Part shown: in pieces, positions 18,916 to 29,255 of the stretch
How positions within the stretch are numbered: position 1 is the first letter of the stretch
Layout of the letters: each line of letters opens with the position of its first letter
Origin: CAWGAJ01 sp963820545
GTDB lineage: Bacteria > Planctomycetota > Planctomycetia > Pirellulales > Thermoguttaceae
Assembly: GCA_963820545.1 (NCBI GenBank)
Contig: CAWGAJ010000001.1
Location: 62,001-126,000, forward strand
Direction of reading: 5' to 3'
DNA: 64,000 bases
Position numbers and translations under genes: made by a program
Notes under the pieces: generated by a model
The model's input: the letters and a program-made list of their open reading frames with translations, nothing else
Databases searched by the model: none
Told to the model about the DNA's origin: nothing

Positions 18916-20564
18916 ATGAAATACCATCTGCGCGGCTGGATATTATTTTTTATGATCTGGACCTGGTGGAGCTCGGTCGCAATTGCCGCTTCCGCTAGTT
19001 CTGATAAATCAGTTGCGGCTAAATCCGCCGCTGAAAAAACGACCCCGGATAAAACCGACGCGGATAAGCCCGCGACTGAAAAAGCAGACGCTGATAAAGT
19101 CGATAATGCCGCCGCGGATAAATCTGCCTCCGATAAATCGACTACAGATAAGTCGGCTGTGGATAAAACCGCAAAAGAAGAATCTACTCCCGCCGCGTCA
19201 ACCTATACCGTGAAGCGCGAGCCGTTTAAGATCCAGCTTGAGTTGGAGGGCGTTTTTGAAAGCTCGGAGATGACTGAAATCGTTCTTCACCCCGAGGAAT
19301 GGACCGCCTTCACCGTGATGGAAGCCGTCGAGCATGGGGCCCGGGTGAAGAAAGGCGACGTGCTGATCCGTTTTGACGCGGAGAAAATTGATAAGGCGAT
19401 TGCCGATCTGCGCACGGAGCAGCAAATTGCCGAAGTGGCGCTTAGGCAGGCCGAAGATCAAGTAAGCGTCCTGGAGAAAACCACGCCTTTGGATCTCGAA
19501 GCCAGCCAGCGGGCCCAGCGGATCGCCGAGGAGGACCAGAAACGTTACTTTGAAACTGATCGGCCAATGACGCTCAAAACAGTGGAGAACTTCGTAAAAT
19601 TCTCGCGGCAATACCTGGAATACTCGCGCGAGGAACTGGAACAACTGGAAAAAATGTATAAGGCCGACGATCTCACCGAAGAGACGGAAAAAATCGTGCT
19701 CAAGCGGGCCCGCGATAAAGTCGAGCGCACGGAATTCGAGTTGGAACTCAATGAATTCAACCGCGATATGGTAGTCAAGTTTGAAGTTCCCCGCATGGAT
19801 GAGCAAATCAAGGAAACGGCGCAGCGCAAGAATTTAGCCTGGGCCAAGGATCGGGTCGAACTACCCCTGGCCCTGGAAAAGCAGCGGCGGGAAGCCCAGC
19901 GGCAAAAACTCCAGCTTGCCCGAGCCAAAGAGCGGCTGAAAACCCTTTTGGCCGATCAGAAGCTAATGATAATTTCGGCGCCCAGCGACGGATACGTTTA
20001 CTACGGTCACTGCCAGCGGGGCAAATTCGCGGAGATCGCGCCCCTGGGCGAAATTCTCCTCCGCGGCGGAAATACAGCTCCGCATCATGTATTGATGACT
20101 ATCGTTAAGCCCCGGCCGATATTCATCCATGCCACTGTGGCCGAGGAGCATTTGCAATATATGCATAAAGACCTAGAGGGTGTTGCCACTCCGACCGGCT
20201 ATCCGGATATCAAGCTGGCTGTTACCGTGGACGAGACCAGTAGAGTACTTTAGCGCCCGGCAACTTCGACGTTCAACTGAGTCTGGACGTGGAGCAGCCT
20301 GACAAAGTTCTCATGCCCGGCATGGCCTGCAATATCAAGTTTGTGCCATACGTAAAAGTCGAGGCATTGACCCTGCCGCCCAAGGCCGTGATGGCCGACC
20401 CCCTGGACGATCAAAAACATTTTGTCTATCTGCAAACCAAGGACGGCAAAGCGGAAAAGCGCGAAGTGACGGTCGGCAAGCAGAACGACAAACAGGTGGA
20501 AATCCTCAAAGGGCTGTCCGCAGGCGACAAAGTGCTCCAAGAGGCCCCCAAAGACGACAAATAA
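18916..20564 (+). CDS. HlyD/RND-type periplasmic adaptor protein with Lys/Asp-rich linker (frameshifted)
   Basis: About 549 residues, starting at the ATG at 18916 with GGAG upstream. It has a signal peptide (residues 1-30), then about 65 residues of low-complexity DKSA/DKTA words, then an adaptor fold. One biotinyl-lipoyl half (VMEAVEHGARVKKGDVLIRFD) is followed by a long coiled-coil hairpin (about residues 155-345), the second half (IISAPSDGYVYYG) and a beta-barrel. At 20241-20248 an AG dinucleotide appears duplicated (AGTAGAGTAC); removing two bases joins the frames as ETSSTLAPGNFDVQL. The C-terminal part (LPPKAVMAD, VTVGKQNDKQVEILKGLSAGDKV) is the membrane-proximal domain. Such adaptors link inner-membrane ABC/RND transporters; no transporter gene adjoins it here. 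Confidence 0.8.
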
Positions 20565-20701
20565 AGGATGAAGGATGAGGGATGAAGGATGAATCAGTGG
20601 GCGGTGGGCGGTGGGCAGAGATGAATACCGAAAACTGATTGCTGATAACTGAAGACTGATTGCTGAAAACCATCTGTTATCTACCGGAACAGGAAAGCAT
20701 C
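20565..20701. repeat. Word-like repeats (GGATGAAGGATGAGG, GTGGGCGGTGGGC, CTGATTGCTGA)
   Basis: Three runs of short degenerate words follow the adaptor gene: AAGGATGA, CAGTGGGCGGTGGGC and GATTGCTGATAACTGA. Equivalent runs fill other spacers in this window. The last 20 bases carry the ribosome site of the next gene. Confidence 0.5.
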
Positions 20702-21961
20702 ATGGGCAAGCGAATATGCTGGACGATATTTTTTGTACTGCTCGTCCTGCCGCTTTTTGCCGGTGAGGAGAAATCCTCCGTTGAAAGAACAGTGGTGGAA
20801 AGAACTTCACCGTTGGCGGAAATAGGCCCGCGGCCGCAGCCGGTATCCGCGCCTCCGGCGGGCGAGATCGACGCCGCCATTGGCCGGGGCGTGGAGTTCC
20901 TCTTGCGGCGGCAGAACAAAAACGGTTCTTGGGGTTCGGTGAAAATTTTCCGGCCGGCGGAAGATAACATGGGTGATCCAGTGCCTGGGGCGCATCATGC
21001 GTTCCGGGCGGCCGTTACATCGTTGTGCATTTGCGCGTTGATCGAGACCGGCGGCGAGCGCGCGGAGGTCGATCAGGCGTTGGATCGGGCCGAGTCGTGG
21101 CTTTTCCAGAATTTGCCGCATGTGCGCCGCGCCACGCCCGATGTATTTTATAATACCTGGACTCACGCGTACGCGATCCAAGCCTTGGTGCGGATGCTCG
21201 GCCGGAAGCCCGAGGATGCCCAGCGGGGCGAGAAGATCCGGGAACTTATCCGCCAGCAGATCGGGATGCTCGACCGTTACGAGGTGGTTGACGGGGGCTG
21301 GGCTTATTATGACTTCATTGCCGGCACGAAAAAACCCGCCGGATCATCCACCAGTTTTGTAACGGCCACGGTATTGGTGAGCTTGTGGGAGGCGAAGAAC
21401 GTGGGCGAAGAGGCGCCGCAGCGGCTGATCGACCGCGGCAAGGCCTCGATCATGCGCCAGCGCAAGCCCGACTTTGCCTATGATTACAGCGAATATCTCA
21501 AGTATTATCCCCAGTTAGATATTAATCTGCCTGGCGGCAGTCTCGGCCGCTCGCAGGCGTGCAATGCTGCCATGCGCCTCTGGGGTGATCCGCAAGTCAC
21601 CGATGCGATTCTGAAAACCTGGCTCAATCGGCTGTTCGCGCGCAACGGTTGGCTCGATATGGGGCGTAAGCGTCCTATCCCTCATGAATCATGGTTCCAC
21701 GTGGCCGCATATTTCTTCTATTTTGGGCACTACTATGCCGCACGATGCATTGAACTATTACCCGAGGCTGATCGCCTGCCTTACCAGGACCAACTCGCTC
21801 ATTTACTGTTGGCCGTGCAAGAAAAAGACGGCTCCTGGTGGGATTATCCCATGTATGATTATCACCAGCAATACGGCACGGCTTTTGCGCTGATGTCGCT
21901 GGCAAGATGCCGACATGGGACCGAGGCGAATAATATCGAGCCGCAAAAAACAAAGCTGTAA
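20702..21961 (+). CDS. Exported squalene-cyclase/prenyltransferase-like repeat protein
   Basis: 419 residues from the ATG at 20702, with AGGAAA upstream. It has a signal peptide (about 20 residues). The body is an (alpha/alpha)-barrel of prenyltransferase/squalene-oxidase repeats: IGRGVEFLLRRQNKNGSWG, ALDRAESWLFQN, WAYYDF and a late repeat LLAVQEKDGSWWDYP followed by YHQQYGTAFALMSLARC. The QxxGSW signature appears twice. True hopene cyclases carry a DxDD acid motif, which is not seen; this and the signal peptide argue against cyclase activity. Paralogous in style to the gene at 53872-55010. Function unknown, probably periplasmic. Confidence 0.75.
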   Translation: MGKRICWTIFFVLLVLPLFAGEEKSSVERTVVERTSPLAEIGPRPQPVSAPPAGEIDAAIGRGVEFLLRRQNKNGSWGSVKIFRPAEDNMGDPVPGAHHAFRAAVTSLCICALIETGGERAEVDQALDRAESWLFQNLPHVRRATPDVFYNTWTHAYAIQALVRMLGRKPEDAQRGEKIRELIRQQIGMLDRYEVVDGGWAYYDFIAGTKKPAGSSTSFVTATVLVSLWEAKNVGEEAPQRLIDRGKASIMRQRKPDFAYDYSEYLKYYPQLDINLPGGSLGRSQACNAAMRLWGDPQVTDAILKTWLNRLFARNGWLDMGRKRPIPHESWFHVAAYFFYFGHYYAARCIELLPEADRLPYQDQLAHLLLAVQEKDGSWWDYPMYDYHQQYGTAFALMSLARCRHGTEANNIEPQKTKL

Positions 21962-22025
21962 GCCAGTCGCTGTAGTGAATCTTGCCCAAGATTATACAAA
22001 GGCGGGAGAGAAACCCGAAGACGGC

Positions 22026-22439
22026 TTATTCCTCGAGGCGATTGATGAATTTACATCCCACCAAATACATTTGTTGATTGTTGTGCTGGACTTCTTTTGC
22101 GTAGACGACTTGGGCGACCATGATGGTTTGCATCGGCTTTTGCCCCAGCACGATAGCGAATTGCTGGCACCCTGGCGGCCGTTTTAAGAAGAACGAAATT
22201 CCGCCGCGAGAAATATCGTTGCATTCAACCTCCAGATAATCATCCGCGAGGGGAGGCAACGGGCTATGCATGGGCGCAATCCGCTGGGGACATGCATATT
22301 TTAATCGCGGGCTGGAACGCATAGCGATATACGCGGATTCGTCTAGAGGCTGCTGCTGGGAAAGGCTCGAACCGTTGCCGTCTTCCATTGCCGTGGAGAT
22401 TCCGGTCTCACAGTTCGCAGGATTACCTGAATCTGGCAT
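22026..22439 (-). CDS. PilZ domain protein
   Basis: 137 residues; the start ATG at 22439 has CGGAG just upstream. The second half is a PilZ beta-barrel: an Arg-containing entry segment (RSSPRLKYACPQRI) followed by DYLEVECNDISRGGISFFLKR, matching the D/NxSxxG c-di-GMP contact motif. The classical RxxxR is only partly kept, so c-di-GMP binding is likely but not certain. The first 40 residues are low-complexity. It converges with the cyclase-like gene. Confidence 0.74.
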   Translation of the reverse strand: MPDSGNPANCETGISTAMEDGNGSSLSQQQPLDESAYIAMRSSPRLKYACPQRIAPMHSPLPPLADDYLEVECNDISRGGISFFLKRPPGCQQFAIVLGQKPMQTIMVAQVVYAKEVQHNNQQMYLVGCKFINRLEE

Positions 22440-22619
22440 GGTAAACTCCGCTTTTACCGTATAAAAAAACGCGCCGCCGGTTAGTTCTTGTCGCTAATCG
22501 AGGGCAAATAAATCTATAGTTTTAAACGTTAATCGAAACAAATATATATAATAATAGACTATTAATCGTTCTTCTGCGGCAAAATATGGTGCCACTAAAG
22601 AGGGGAATGGCCCTAAAAT

Positions 22620-23093
22620 ATGGATCAATTAGCGTTTACCGCCACTGACGAGACCGGGACTTCTCGGCTAGGGGCCGCGCTGGCCGAGGCGTTGCCCGGG
22701 GGAACGGTCGTGGCGCTGTGCGGAACTTTGGGGGCCGGCAAGACCCGGCTGGTGCAGGCCGTGGCCCAGGCCTTGGGTATAGAGCGCCGCCAGGTAGTCA
22801 GCCCCACGTTTGTGCTCATTCAGGAGTATCACGGCCGGAAATCCCTGGTTCATATCGATGCCTATCGGCTCCACAATGAAGAAGAGTTCCTCGCGCTGGG
22901 TCCGGATGAATATTTTGAAAGTGAAGGCCTGGTGCTAATAGAATGGGCTGACCGTGTAGCTGGTTGCCTGCCGCGGGAAAGGGTGGACATCCACATTGCA
23001 GTAACCGGCGAAAGCCGACGGCAATTCGACATCACGGCGGTTGGTGAGAAGTACGCATTGGTGATCGCCAATCTAGCCGATAAACTTGGCTAG
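22620..23093 (+). CDS. tsaE: tRNA threonylcarbamoyladenosine biosynthesis ATPase TsaE
   Basis: 157 residues, the usual length. A Walker A motif (GTLGAGKTRLVQ), the SPTFVLIQEYHG segment, HIDAYRL and the Walker B-like LVLIEWADR are all in place. TsaE is the ATPase partner of TsaB and TsaD, which attach threonylcarbamoyl to A37 of tRNAs that read ANN codons. It stands alone here, with an AT-rich spacer of about 180 bases upstream that probably holds the promoter. Its end converges with the Hsp70 gene 52 bases downstream. Confidence 0.95.
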   Translation: MDQLAFTATDETGTSRLGAALAEALPGGTVVALCGTLGAGKTRLVQAVAQALGIERRQVVSPTFVLIQEYHGRKSLVHIDAYRLHNEEEFLALGPDEYFESEGLVLIEWADRVAGCLPRERVDIHIAVTGESRRQFDITAVGEKYALVIANLADKLG

Positions 23094-23111
23094 AAATTTT
23101 GGAAGGAATTG

Positions 23112-23136
23112 CATCCAGATTCTTCGCTTCGCTCAG
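23112..23136. repeat. Repeat AGATTCTTCGCTTCGCTCAG
   Basis: A short dispersed repeat with a small hairpin (GCGAAG/CTTCGC-like); a close copy lies at 37640-37664. It lies between the convergent ends of tsaE and the Hsp70 gene. Confidence 0.5.
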
Positions 23137-23145
23137 AATGACGAA

Positions 23146-26031
23146 TTACGCCAAGCGCAAGCCCTTGGGCAGCGATTCGCCGAAGACCAGGTCTTGCTCG
23201 TTTGTGTCGAGGCTGCCGCCGCGCTGGACGAGTTCGCGGAAGTGACTGGGGGCGCCGGCTGCGGCGAGAAAATCGGCGGCCTGGCAACGGAGTTTTTCGG
23301 GAAGATCGCGATAACGGTCGTCGGTTCGCCGGGCGATCTGCATCACGGCCAGGGGAGTTTCGGATTCACTGCCGGCAAGATCCATAAGACGCATGAGCCA
23401 CTGCGAGGCCACAGCGGCCGGCGCCACGGCGTTAAGCGGGCCGTTGATGGGCACGCGCGTGCCGATCCGACCGATGGTCCAAATAATCGGCAGGCGCACC
23501 GGCGCGACCTTGCGCTTGGGCAGCAGGTCCAACAGTATTGTGCCCAGTTCGATTTTCAGCTCCACAGGCAGCATTTCCAACGCGCCGAGCAAGCGCCACA
23601 TTTCGGCGGTATCGTGCGAGGCGAAACTCAGATCGCCGCTGCGTCCCTTGCCGGTGGTAAGTTGCCGATGCAGGCCGCGGATAGGACCCAAAAGCGGCTC
23701 GGCCAGGGCCTGCTGTTGACCGGCGCCCAATCCGCCGGAGATCCGCCGCCAGAGGATCCAGCCTTCTGCCCGAGAAGACGGAAAGGCGAATTTGCCTTGC
23801 AGCGCGATCCAGGTTTGGGCCACGCGCCAGTCGTCCACGGCCAAGCCAAAGCCCGGACGCAAGGCAAATCCCAGAAGGTTCAACCAGCGGGCTTCGTGCA
23901 CCGGACTGCGGCGCCGGCCGGCTTCGAGTTCCATCAGCGCCTCCCATATTCGACGGCAAAGCGAGGTAGGCCAACCATTGCGGTTTGTTCCCGTGGCCAC
24001 GGTCAAGCGCTTCATAAGTCCTTCTGGTTTGTCATGGCCGTCCGGAGCAAAGGCACCGCGGATAAGCGTTTCGCATTCTTGCCAGATGGTTTCATCGACA
24101 AAACCTTCTTGCTCAGCGGCCGAGCAGTGGGCGGCGATATCGGTTTGCGTGGCCGAACGCACGTCGAATTGCAGGCGCAACTCCGCCGGCCGCCGGTCTC
24201 GCTTAGCCAGAGGTCGAGCGTGCCAATCTCGGTGAGCCGGGCGTGCAGCGTCACGGAAACTGTTTTTGCTTCTCCTTTCTTTGGTGTTTTCAGCACGGTG
24301 CGGATCGGTGGCAGCGGGGTCATTCGTTCGCGGTCGAGAGAGACCAACTCGCCGGGCTTGTCGGTCAGTCGAGTGCTGGAAACAAACAAAGGAAACTCGA
24401 CCGGTTCGGAAACCAGCAGATTAAATCGGCGATGGGCAAGTTCCACGTCTTGTCCAGGCTCGGCATTGGCCGGCACCAGGCAGATTGCCGACTCTTCATA
24501 CCCTTCCGACTCTACACCTTCCACGCCGATGTAATACGTGCGAGCCAAGCCGGCGGCGATGGGCACGCCTTGACCGCGGCGGACCATGCCGTAGTAGGCC
24601 GCACCGCGGGCCACGGCCAAGTCGAGGCGGTCGTTATCCAAGACCACCGGCTGCCAGGGCGAGGCAATGCTGAACCAACTTTGGATGACCTCCAGCAGGC
24701 GCTGGCGCAAAAGCAACGATTCGAACACTCCGCCGTTAAAAAGCACAATGTCGGGCCGGGCAGGATCGTGATCAAGAGTCGATTCGCTTTCCTCCATCGC
24801 CACGTGGCGATGGGCGCACAAAAAAGCCGCTAGGTAGCGGGTAATGGCAGGATCAGGGGCAAAAGGCAGGCCGAATTCCTGAAAGCCCGATTGCCGGCTG
24901 GCCGGCTTGTCAGCCAATCCCACGCGAGGAAAAAAACCTTCGACTAATAAGTTTCGCACCTCCTCACCGGTTACTTCAACGTGTATGCCGCCGCCAATCA
25001 GGCGCGAGCCAGCGCCGGGCAGATTAACAGTGAGATTTTCCGGCGGTTCGGGGCCCAAGAGCGTTTCCTTGACTGCCCGGCAGGTGCGCACGAGTACCGC
25101 CCATTGACGAGGGTCTAACTTGGTATCAAGCCGCTTTTCGATATGCTGGGCCAAGGCCAGATCAAGATTGTCGCCGCCGAGGATCAGGTGATCGCCCACC
25201 GCCACGCGATGGAATTGGACCTTGCCGCCTTCGCCGCGGCGCACGCGAATCAGGGTAAAGTCGGACGTGCCGCCGCCGATATCGCAAACCAAAATTTTCT
25301 GGCCGGGTTCGACCAGCCGATCCCAATCGTCTTGATGGGCATAAATCCAGGCATAAAAAGCGGCCTGCGGTTCTTCGATCAGTACTATTCGGGGCAGACC
25401 GGCTAAGGCCGCCGCCTTGACGGTCAATTCCCGGGCAACTTCGTCGAAGGAAGCGGGCAGGGTGAGTACGAAATCTTGTTTTTCCAAAGGTTCGCTGAGG
25501 AATTTGGCGTTCCAAGCATGGCGCACATGGGCCAGATATCGGGCGCTTACTTGGACCGGCGAGAGGCGCTCGACGTCTTCGGCCCCGTGCCAGGGCAACA
25601 AAGGCACTAGGCGATCCACGCCTGAGTGACACAGCCACGACTTGGCCGAGTTGATCATTCGCCCCGGTGCAAACGTACCATGATCGCGCAAAAAAACCCA
25701 CGATATAATCAGCCGCATCCTTGCTTTTTGAGTTATCACTTGTACGGCGTCTCCTCGCCCCTGACCTCTGACCTCTGACCTCTGAACCCTCCCACGGCAT
25801 TTGCAAAGCCTCAGCGGGAAATTCCCCCGTGGCCGGCTGATAATGAAACGAAGGCAGCGTTTCCCGGGCTTCGATCTGTCCGGGGGCCACCAACTGCGGA
25901 AGGAGAAACGTCCGCACCTGCCACGGCGTCTGATGCGTATCCACGTAGCACACGGCGGAGTTCGTCGTGCCCAGATCGAAACCCACAACATATCGGCTGG
26001 GGCCGTTTTGTCTGCTCTCGCCGTGTTTCAT
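23146..26031 (-). CDS. Hsp70 family protein, DUF3731-type (two frameshifts, one repeat insertion)
   Basis: About 960 residues across three frames. The N-terminal ATPase starts YVVGFDLGTTNSAVCYVD. After a run of seven T (25690-25696 on the plus strand are A) the frame shifts and continues APGRMINSAKSWLC, DIGGGTSDFTLI and VLFNGGVFES. A second shift near 24190 joins ETGGRR to LRLQFDVRSA. The last 340 residues are the long helical DUF3731-like extension. Between MPWEG and DYIVG about 25 residues encoded by a GGTCAGA word repeat (25715-25790) have no counterpart in the neighbouring paralogue. These Hsp70-like ATPases differ from DnaK and usually travel with DUF2760 and a second Hsp70, as here. The role is unknown. 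Confidence 0.82.
25755..25795. repeat. GGTCAGA word repeat inside the Hsp70 gene
   Basis: On the plus strand four tandem copies of CCTCTGA occur with slight variants. The unit is the same as in intergenic runs at 18588-18635 and 62283-62330. Here it lies in the coding frame of the Hsp70 gene. Confidence 0.65.
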
Positions 26032-26175
26032 GGTTATTCTGAACGTTTGGTCATTACTAGCCCGTGAGCGACAAAACATCTAGTCGCTCACAAATAGTGT
26101 TTAGTGAGCGACAAAAACCATTGACGATCACAGATAACAATCAAATAACCTTATGTCCTTTATTCCGTGTATGAT

Positions 26176-27968
26176 CTAGTCCGCTTCTTTGCGCACGCTG
26201 AATTCGAGCTTCCATCGTTTTGGGATTTGGGTGCTAACACACCAAAGTTCCAATACGCCCAGTTCGGTAATGCGTGAATGAAAGCGCACGGGCACATAGG
26301 CGTCTTCGAGCGATTCGTCGGCGGGCAACATGGTCTCTAGCGAATCGGTTTCGGCCAGGTCATCCGGGGTCCAGGAGGAAAGCACGTTGCCGGGCCGGTC
26401 CTGGCGGCGCGTGGAAGAACTGAAAAAACGGAACTGGGCCGGCTGGCCGATAATAAGACCGATCTCCTCGCCTGGTACGTCAATTTCGCTGCCTTCTTCC
26501 ATGCCGTAAGGGACCACGCACAGGGCCCTTAGCGGCGCGGGGCACCAGGGACAGCCAGTCCGGCGGTCTCGATGCCCACGTAGTACGATCTTGCCGTGCC
26601 GCCGCGGATACGCACTCCACCGCGCTGTTTGATCCAGCCGTAATAGGCCGCTCCGTTGGCAGCGGCGTGATCCAGGTCGTGCTCGCCTTCCAACAGTTGC
26701 GGCGGCTGGGGCGCGGCGAACCAATCACTAAGCACATCGAGCAGTCGGCGGCGGAGAACTTCGGCCTTGAACACCCCGCCGTTAAAAAGCACGTGGGTGG
26801 GCCGCACCGGATTGTTTTGATCTCTGCCCTGGGCCTGAAGGAACGCGGCAAGATGGCGCGTGACCGCAGTATCGGACTGATACGGCAGGCCGATTTCGCG
26901 GAAGCCGGAAATCAGTTGCCGTCCCGGGCGGTCGGATATCTGGCAACGAGGGAAGAAGCCGTCGACCAACAGATCGCTTATTACCCGGCGATCGACCTCG
27001 ATCGACACTGTACCGCCGATCATTTTACGTCCACGGCCGAGTACGGCGATGCTGTGTTTTTCCGGGCCCTGGGGCGCAAGCAAAAATTCTTTGGCCGCCC
27101 GACAGGAGTGCCACAAGGCCACCGATTGCCAGGGATCAAGTTGCACGTCCTTTTCGGCAAAGAGTCCGGCCACGTAATGGGCCATGGCAAGGTCCATGTT
27201 GTCGCCGCCTACAAGCAGATGATTGCCCACGGCAATGCGTCGCAAGACAAGTTCGTTTTGTTCTTCGGCCACGCCGACCAGGGTAAGGTCGGTGGTGCCT
27301 CCGCCGACGTCGCAGACTAACAATGTATCGCCGACCTTAAGCAGGCGCCGCCAGCGATCGCCGGTGACTGCCAGCCAGGCATAGACGGCAGCCTGCGGTT
27401 CTTCCAACAGCACCAGGTCTTGCGGCAGCCCGGCCTGAAGGGCGGCCTCGCGCGTGAGTTCCCTGGCACTGGCATCGAACGAGGCCGGCACCGTAAGCAC
27501 TACGGATTGCTCAGCCAGGGGTGCGTGGGGAAAGGCGGTTTCCCAGGCGGCAACCAGATGTTCCAGATAACGCTGCGATGCCGTAACCGGCGAGACCTTG
27601 GGCACGTCGGTCGGGGCGTTCCAAGGCAAAATCGGCTGCCGGCGGTCCACGCGGTTGTAACAGAGCCAGGACTTGGCCGCTTGCACGGTGCGGTCGGGCA
27701 CTTCGGCGCCTTGTTTTCGTGCATATTCGCCGATAGCAAAATTCCGGCCGGCGGCCCAAGGCACGTCGAAGGCCCCGCCGCGGGCTTCATGCTCCAAGCC
27801 TAGATACAGAAACGAGGGCAACAGCATGCGCGACTCGACCGTTGCGGCCGCCACCAGTTGCGGAATCGGCAGAATGTTTACTTGAGGTTCATCGCTTTCC
27901 AGCGAGGCGTATGCCAGCACGCTGTTGGTCGTGCCCAGGTCGATGCCGATGCAATATTTATAGGGCAT
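26176..27968 (-). CDS. Hsp70 family protein (frameshifted)
   Basis: About 597 residues from the ATG at 27968. It has the Hsp70 ATPase signatures in order: YCIGIDLGTTNSVLAYAS, AAKSWLC, VVLTVPASFDASARELT, LLEEPQAAVYAWL, LLVCDVGGGTTDLTLVG, VGGDNMDLAMA and THVLFNGGVFKAEVL. After a one-base shift in the GCGCCGCTAAGG string near 26525-26545 the C-terminal beta-rich region follows (RALCVVPYGMEEG, FRFFSSSTRRQDRPG, RITELGVLELW). The substrate domain is shorter than in DnaK and lacks the DnaK C-terminal lid. It lies between the DUF2760 gene and the DUF3731-type Hsp70 gene, the standard trio. Confidence 0.85.
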
Positions 27969-28115
27969 AGGGGATAGGGAATAGGTGATAGTGTTTAGTG
28001 GACGGTGGGCAGTGGATGGTGGACAGTGAATCGGGAATTCGGGATTTTGTGGATAACTTGTTTACATTTTTCACTGTCCACGGCCCACCGTCCACTGTCC
28101 ACTGCTTCATCCTTC
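27969..28115. repeat. Word-like repeat GTGGACGGTGGGCAGTGG and reverse copies
   Basis: Positions about 27998-28030 read as degenerate GTGGACAGTGG words on the plus strand, and 28070-28105 as the complement (CACTGTCCACGGCCCACCG). The arms are able to pair into a long imperfect hairpin. Equivalent runs occur at 41366-41412, 59010-59035 and 61486-61510. Confidence 0.6.
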
Positions 28116-28655
28116 TTATTTGAGTTCCACTTCGGCCGGGGCAATTACCCGGGCGGAATCTTTACTGCCGAACCAGGCGGGCAATTCACATTTCGTTGCT
28201 TCCCAGCCGGGATGGACCAGGCGTCCGCGAAAGGGCGGTTCGCCTGTGACGTTGCCGGTCAAGCGGAACCGTCCGGCGTCGAAGCCGGCCGATACTTCCA
28301 CTTCGCTGCCTTCATCTTGGGTCACGGCCGGTCGCAGATCAAACAGGCGTTTCAGTACGACGCCGCAATCGCGATGCACGTCGCGGGCCACGGCGCCGAT
28401 TTGGGCGTCGCTGTAACCGGCCAACGACTCCTCGATAAAATCAATAAACCTGGCTTCGCGCTGGAGCGTGGCCAACAGTGTGATCGCCTCGTTGCGGGCC
28501 GGCGGTTTGGGGGCCGGAGGCGGCTGGGGTTGCGGCGGTGGTCTGGGCGGGGCGGCCGGTTGCAATGCGCCCAGTAATTGCCGAACCTTTTCGGCAATCG
28601 CCGCGTTAAATAACGTGAGGAAGAAAATACGGATAGCTAAAAAGATGCGATGCAT
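28116..28655 (-). CDS. DUF2760 domain-containing protein
   Basis: 179 residues. An N-terminal hydrophobic segment (IFLAIRIFFLTLFNAAIA) is followed by a Pro-rich linker (about residues 33-52) and then the DUF2760 domain: AITLLATLQREARFIDFIEESLAGYSDAQIGAVARDVHRDC, with a conserved HRDC, and the C-terminal GRLVHPGWEATKCELP. These are the marks of the family. In other bacteria DUF2760 genes precede two Hsp70-like genes, exactly the order here on the minus strand. The link is established by context; the biochemical role of the family is not known. The N-terminal hydrophobic piece suggests membrane attachment. Confidence 0.85.
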   Translation of the reverse strand: MHRIFLAIRIFFLTLFNAAIAEKVRQLLGALQPAAPPRPPPQPQPPPAPKPPARNEAITLLATLQREARFIDFIEESLAGYSDAQIGAVARDVHRDCGVVLKRLFDLRPAVTQDEGSEVEVSAGFDAGRFRLTGNVTGEPPFRGRLVHPGWEATKCELPAWFGSKDSARVIAPAEVELK

Positions 28656-28728
28656 AAAATTAGGGGCCAGTGGTTAGAGATCAGGGGCCGATGGGAAGGT
28701 GACAAAAAGTGTATTTAGGGGTGACCGG

Positions 28729-29253
28729 CTATTCGGTTTCTTTAGTTAACGATTCCGGGAGAACACTTTTAAGATCGGGATAAGTTTCAACAAGGCGCAG
28801 TATATCGGCGAGGTCCTTTTGGCGTTTGCTTTTACGGCGGGTTCCGTCTTGATAGGCCCAGAGTTTGCCTTGCAAGACATCTTCCTTGCGAGCGACGATC
28901 ATTTCATACCCAAGAACGATTTTCTTTTCCGCTCTGGCAATAAATTCCTGATAACGTTCGTCGATTTGAATTTGGATTCGCAATTCCGAGCGGAGAGTGT
29001 GGAGATTAATGCTGTGCGGGCATCTTTCGATGCTGAATCCCTGCGTTTCGGCTTGGCGGCAAATCTCGTTGATGTTTTCGGCAATGACTACAATATCCAA
29101 ATCGAGACTCACAACCGGTTCGACATAGGCATTGACGGCCAGTCCACCAACTACGGCATAAGATGTCTTGGTTTCACGAAGGATATCTAAGAGAAGCTGA
29201 ACGACATCCTCTTTCCCGTGGCTTATCGCTTTGAGAAATTCCTTCGCGGTCAT
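28729..29253 (-). CDS. Nucleotidyltransferase-fold protein
   Basis: 174 residues. The motifs VVGGLAVNAYVEPVVSLDLDIVV give the GG...DxD signature of the DNA polymerase-beta-like nucleotidyltransferase superfamily, of the AbiEii/MNT-like kind. The C-terminal half (VARKEDVLQGKLWAYQD, RKSKRQKDLADILRLVE) matches the 'KRxKDxxDI' region of such stand-alone proteins. These can be toxins that modify tRNA, but a partner antitoxin is not adjacent. It sits between the floA cluster and DUF2760 without clear coupling, and its spacing on both sides contains repeats, so operon membership is doubtful. Confidence 0.74.
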   Translation of the reverse strand: MTAKEFLKAISHGKEDVVQLLLDILRETKTSYAVVGGLAVNAYVEPVVSLDLDIVVIAENINEICRQAETQGFSIERCPHSINLHTLRSELRIQIQIDERYQEFIARAEKKIVLGYEMIVARKEDVLQGKLWAYQDGTRRKSKRQKDLADILRLVETYPDLKSVLPESLTKETE

Positions 29254-29255
29254 TA

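Noticed and set aside
23086..24534. A 482-residue plus-strand open frame
   Set aside because: It runs antisense to the DUF3731-type Hsp70, whose motifs are clear on the minus strand; its own translation is Gly/Arg/Gln-rich without a domain.
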